Shown one piece after another: positions 40,787 through 41,445 of a DNA stretch of 41,445 nt. The notes under the pieces are model-generated. The model was not told where the DNA came from, searched no databases, and saw only the letters and a program-made list of their open reading frames with translations. The translations under genes were made by a program, and so were the position numbers. Numbering within the stretch: position 1 is the stretch's first letter; every line of letters begins with the position of its first letter. Origin of the DNA: Polyangiaceae bacterium (GTDB lineage: Bacteria; Myxococcota_A; Polyangia; Polyangiales; Polyangiaceae); assembly GCA_029266615.1 (NCBI GenBank), contig JAQSWN010000044.1:1-41445 (forward strand), read 5' to 3'.

Positions 40787-41445
40787 ATGAAAAGCGGGTC
40801 GATATCACTATTTTTGCGTCTTTCGCTGGTGCTGCTGATCAGCACTGCTGCCCACAGCGCGAACGCGCAGTTCTATCGCGACGCCTATGTCGAGGCGGAA
40901 TGCCCCGACAGCGGAACTGGTAGCTACTTGAGCGGAGTCACGAGCATTACCGGCTTTTCCGGCTCTGGCTACGTGCGCAGCGCGGCCAACACGACCGCGG
41001 CCACGTTCAACAACACGAGCGCGGATCGCGCCGTCTACACGTTCAAGGCGTACCGCTACGGTGTGTTCTCGCCGTGGTTCCGTGTCAACACGAACAACAG
41101 CGCCAACGATGACTCGTTCTTCTTCCGCATCGATAGCGGTCCATGGATGACGGTCAGTAGCATTCCGGCGGGCAGCGGTTGGCGCTGGGTCGGGGCAGGA
41201 GGCCAATACATGGGCCCTGGCAATCACACCATCGAAATCGCCAACCGCGAGGATGGTCTGAACATCGACAAGCTCGGTATGCTGTACGGCGGCTCCGCGC
41301 CCACGGGCGTCGGCGGGCCGGCATACAACTGCCCGACTCCGATGTACTTCGAGAGCGAATGCCGAACGAGCGGCTGGGGCGAGTACGTCTGGGATAAGAA
41401 GGCGAAAGCTGGCTTCTCGGGCCGAGGCTACTTGGAAGCCACTAC
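40787..41445 (+). CDS. Secreted protein with tandem CBM-like modules (3' truncated by window)
   Basis: The start is the ATG at 40787 behind AGGAGG; the frame runs open to the window end (219 residues visible). Residues 1-27 are a Sec signal peptide (LRLSLVLLISTAAHSANA). Two homologous modules follow: the first from YVEAECPDSGTGSYL with GFSGSGYVRS, the second from YFESECRTSGWGEYV with GFSGRGYLEA, about 155 residues apart. The E-x-E-C opening and the GFSG-x-GY turn are those of beta-sandwich carbohydrate-binding modules of the CBM6/35 type; PWFRVNTNNSANDDSFFFRI and GNHTIEIANREDGLNIDKLG complete the first module. It probably binds glycan outside the cell; any catalytic domain lies beyond the window. 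Confidence 0.82.
   Translation, partial: MKSGSISLFLRLSLVLLISTAAHSANAQFYRDAYVEAECPDSGTGSYLSGVTSITGFSGSGYVRSAANTTAATFNNTSADRAVYTFKAYRYGVFSPWFRVNTNNSANDDSFFFRIDSGPWMTVSSIPAGSGWRWVGAGGQYMGPGNHTIEIANREDGLNIDKLGMLYGGSAPTGVGGPAYNCPTPMYFESECRTSGWGEYVWDKKAKAGFSGRGYLEAT

Overview
The window is GC-rich, densely packed DNA that looks myxobacterial, most likely order Polyangiales. This is inferred from gene content, not from any marker gene: a Ser/Thr kinase operon with PEGA, sulfatase-modifying-factor-like and FHA/AAA+ proteins; several lipoproteins with long Gly/Ser/Ala-rich linkers; Cys-rich exported proteins; and heavy use of GTG/TTG starts. No rRNA, CRISPR array, complete tRNA or recognisable transposase/integrase gene is visible.

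Region 1 (1-10406, + strand) is a capsule locus of the ABC-transporter, Kdo-linked (group 2) type. A truncated deacetylase-methyltransferase fusion and a small lipoprotein precede kpsM, kpsT, kpsE, kpsD, kpsU, kpsC and kpsS. From kpsM on, each gene overlaps the next by 1 to 8 bases. The set covers Kdo activation (KpsU), building of the Kdo linker on a lipid (KpsS, KpsC), inner-membrane export (KpsMT) and passage across the periplasm and outer membrane (KpsE, KpsD). Serotype-type glycosyltransferases are absent and probably lie upstream of the window.

Region 2 (10407-11732) is a decay zone. It holds a truncated hemerythrin-like relic, then an imperfect inverted repeat about 550 bases long with arms of about 115 bases, enclosing a GC-rich 46-base tandem repeat. 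It looks like a non-autonomous mobile element or a large structured element.

Region 3 (11733-16977) contains a minus-strand operon (ribbon-helix-helix-like regulator, ferredoxin, glycosyltransferase-methyltransferase fusion) with a perfect 11+3+11 palindrome on its first start codon. Next comes an alpha/beta hydrolase fused to a domain otherwise found in large regulators, divergent from a LuxR-type regulator.

Region 4 (16986-25085, minus) is a signalling operon: Cys-rich lipoprotein, membrane Ser/Thr kinase, TPR-PEGA protein, two SUMF1-fold lipoproteins without the formylglycine-generating cysteines, and an FHA-AAA+-Fis regulator without the sigma54 GAFTGA loop. A plausible circuit runs from envelope sensing to kinase to FHA regulator.

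Region 5 (25487-32893) is a mixed set: DoxX protein, TerC family protein divergent from NhaR, an ExbD-like lipoprotein with a Cys-rich lipoprotein, and a + strand trio of CPBP protease and two exported alpha/beta hydrolases.

Region 6 (32971-41445) holds a lipoprotein hydrolase, a TPR regulator that has lost its winged-helix DNA-binding part, cysteine synthase, a methyltransferase, a cupin, a tRNA/tmRNA-like 3' fragment with a terminator, a host-attachment-family protein, a ferritin-like diiron protein with a Gly-rich Cys-rich lipoprotein, and the start of a secreted protein with tandem carbohydrate-binding-like modules.
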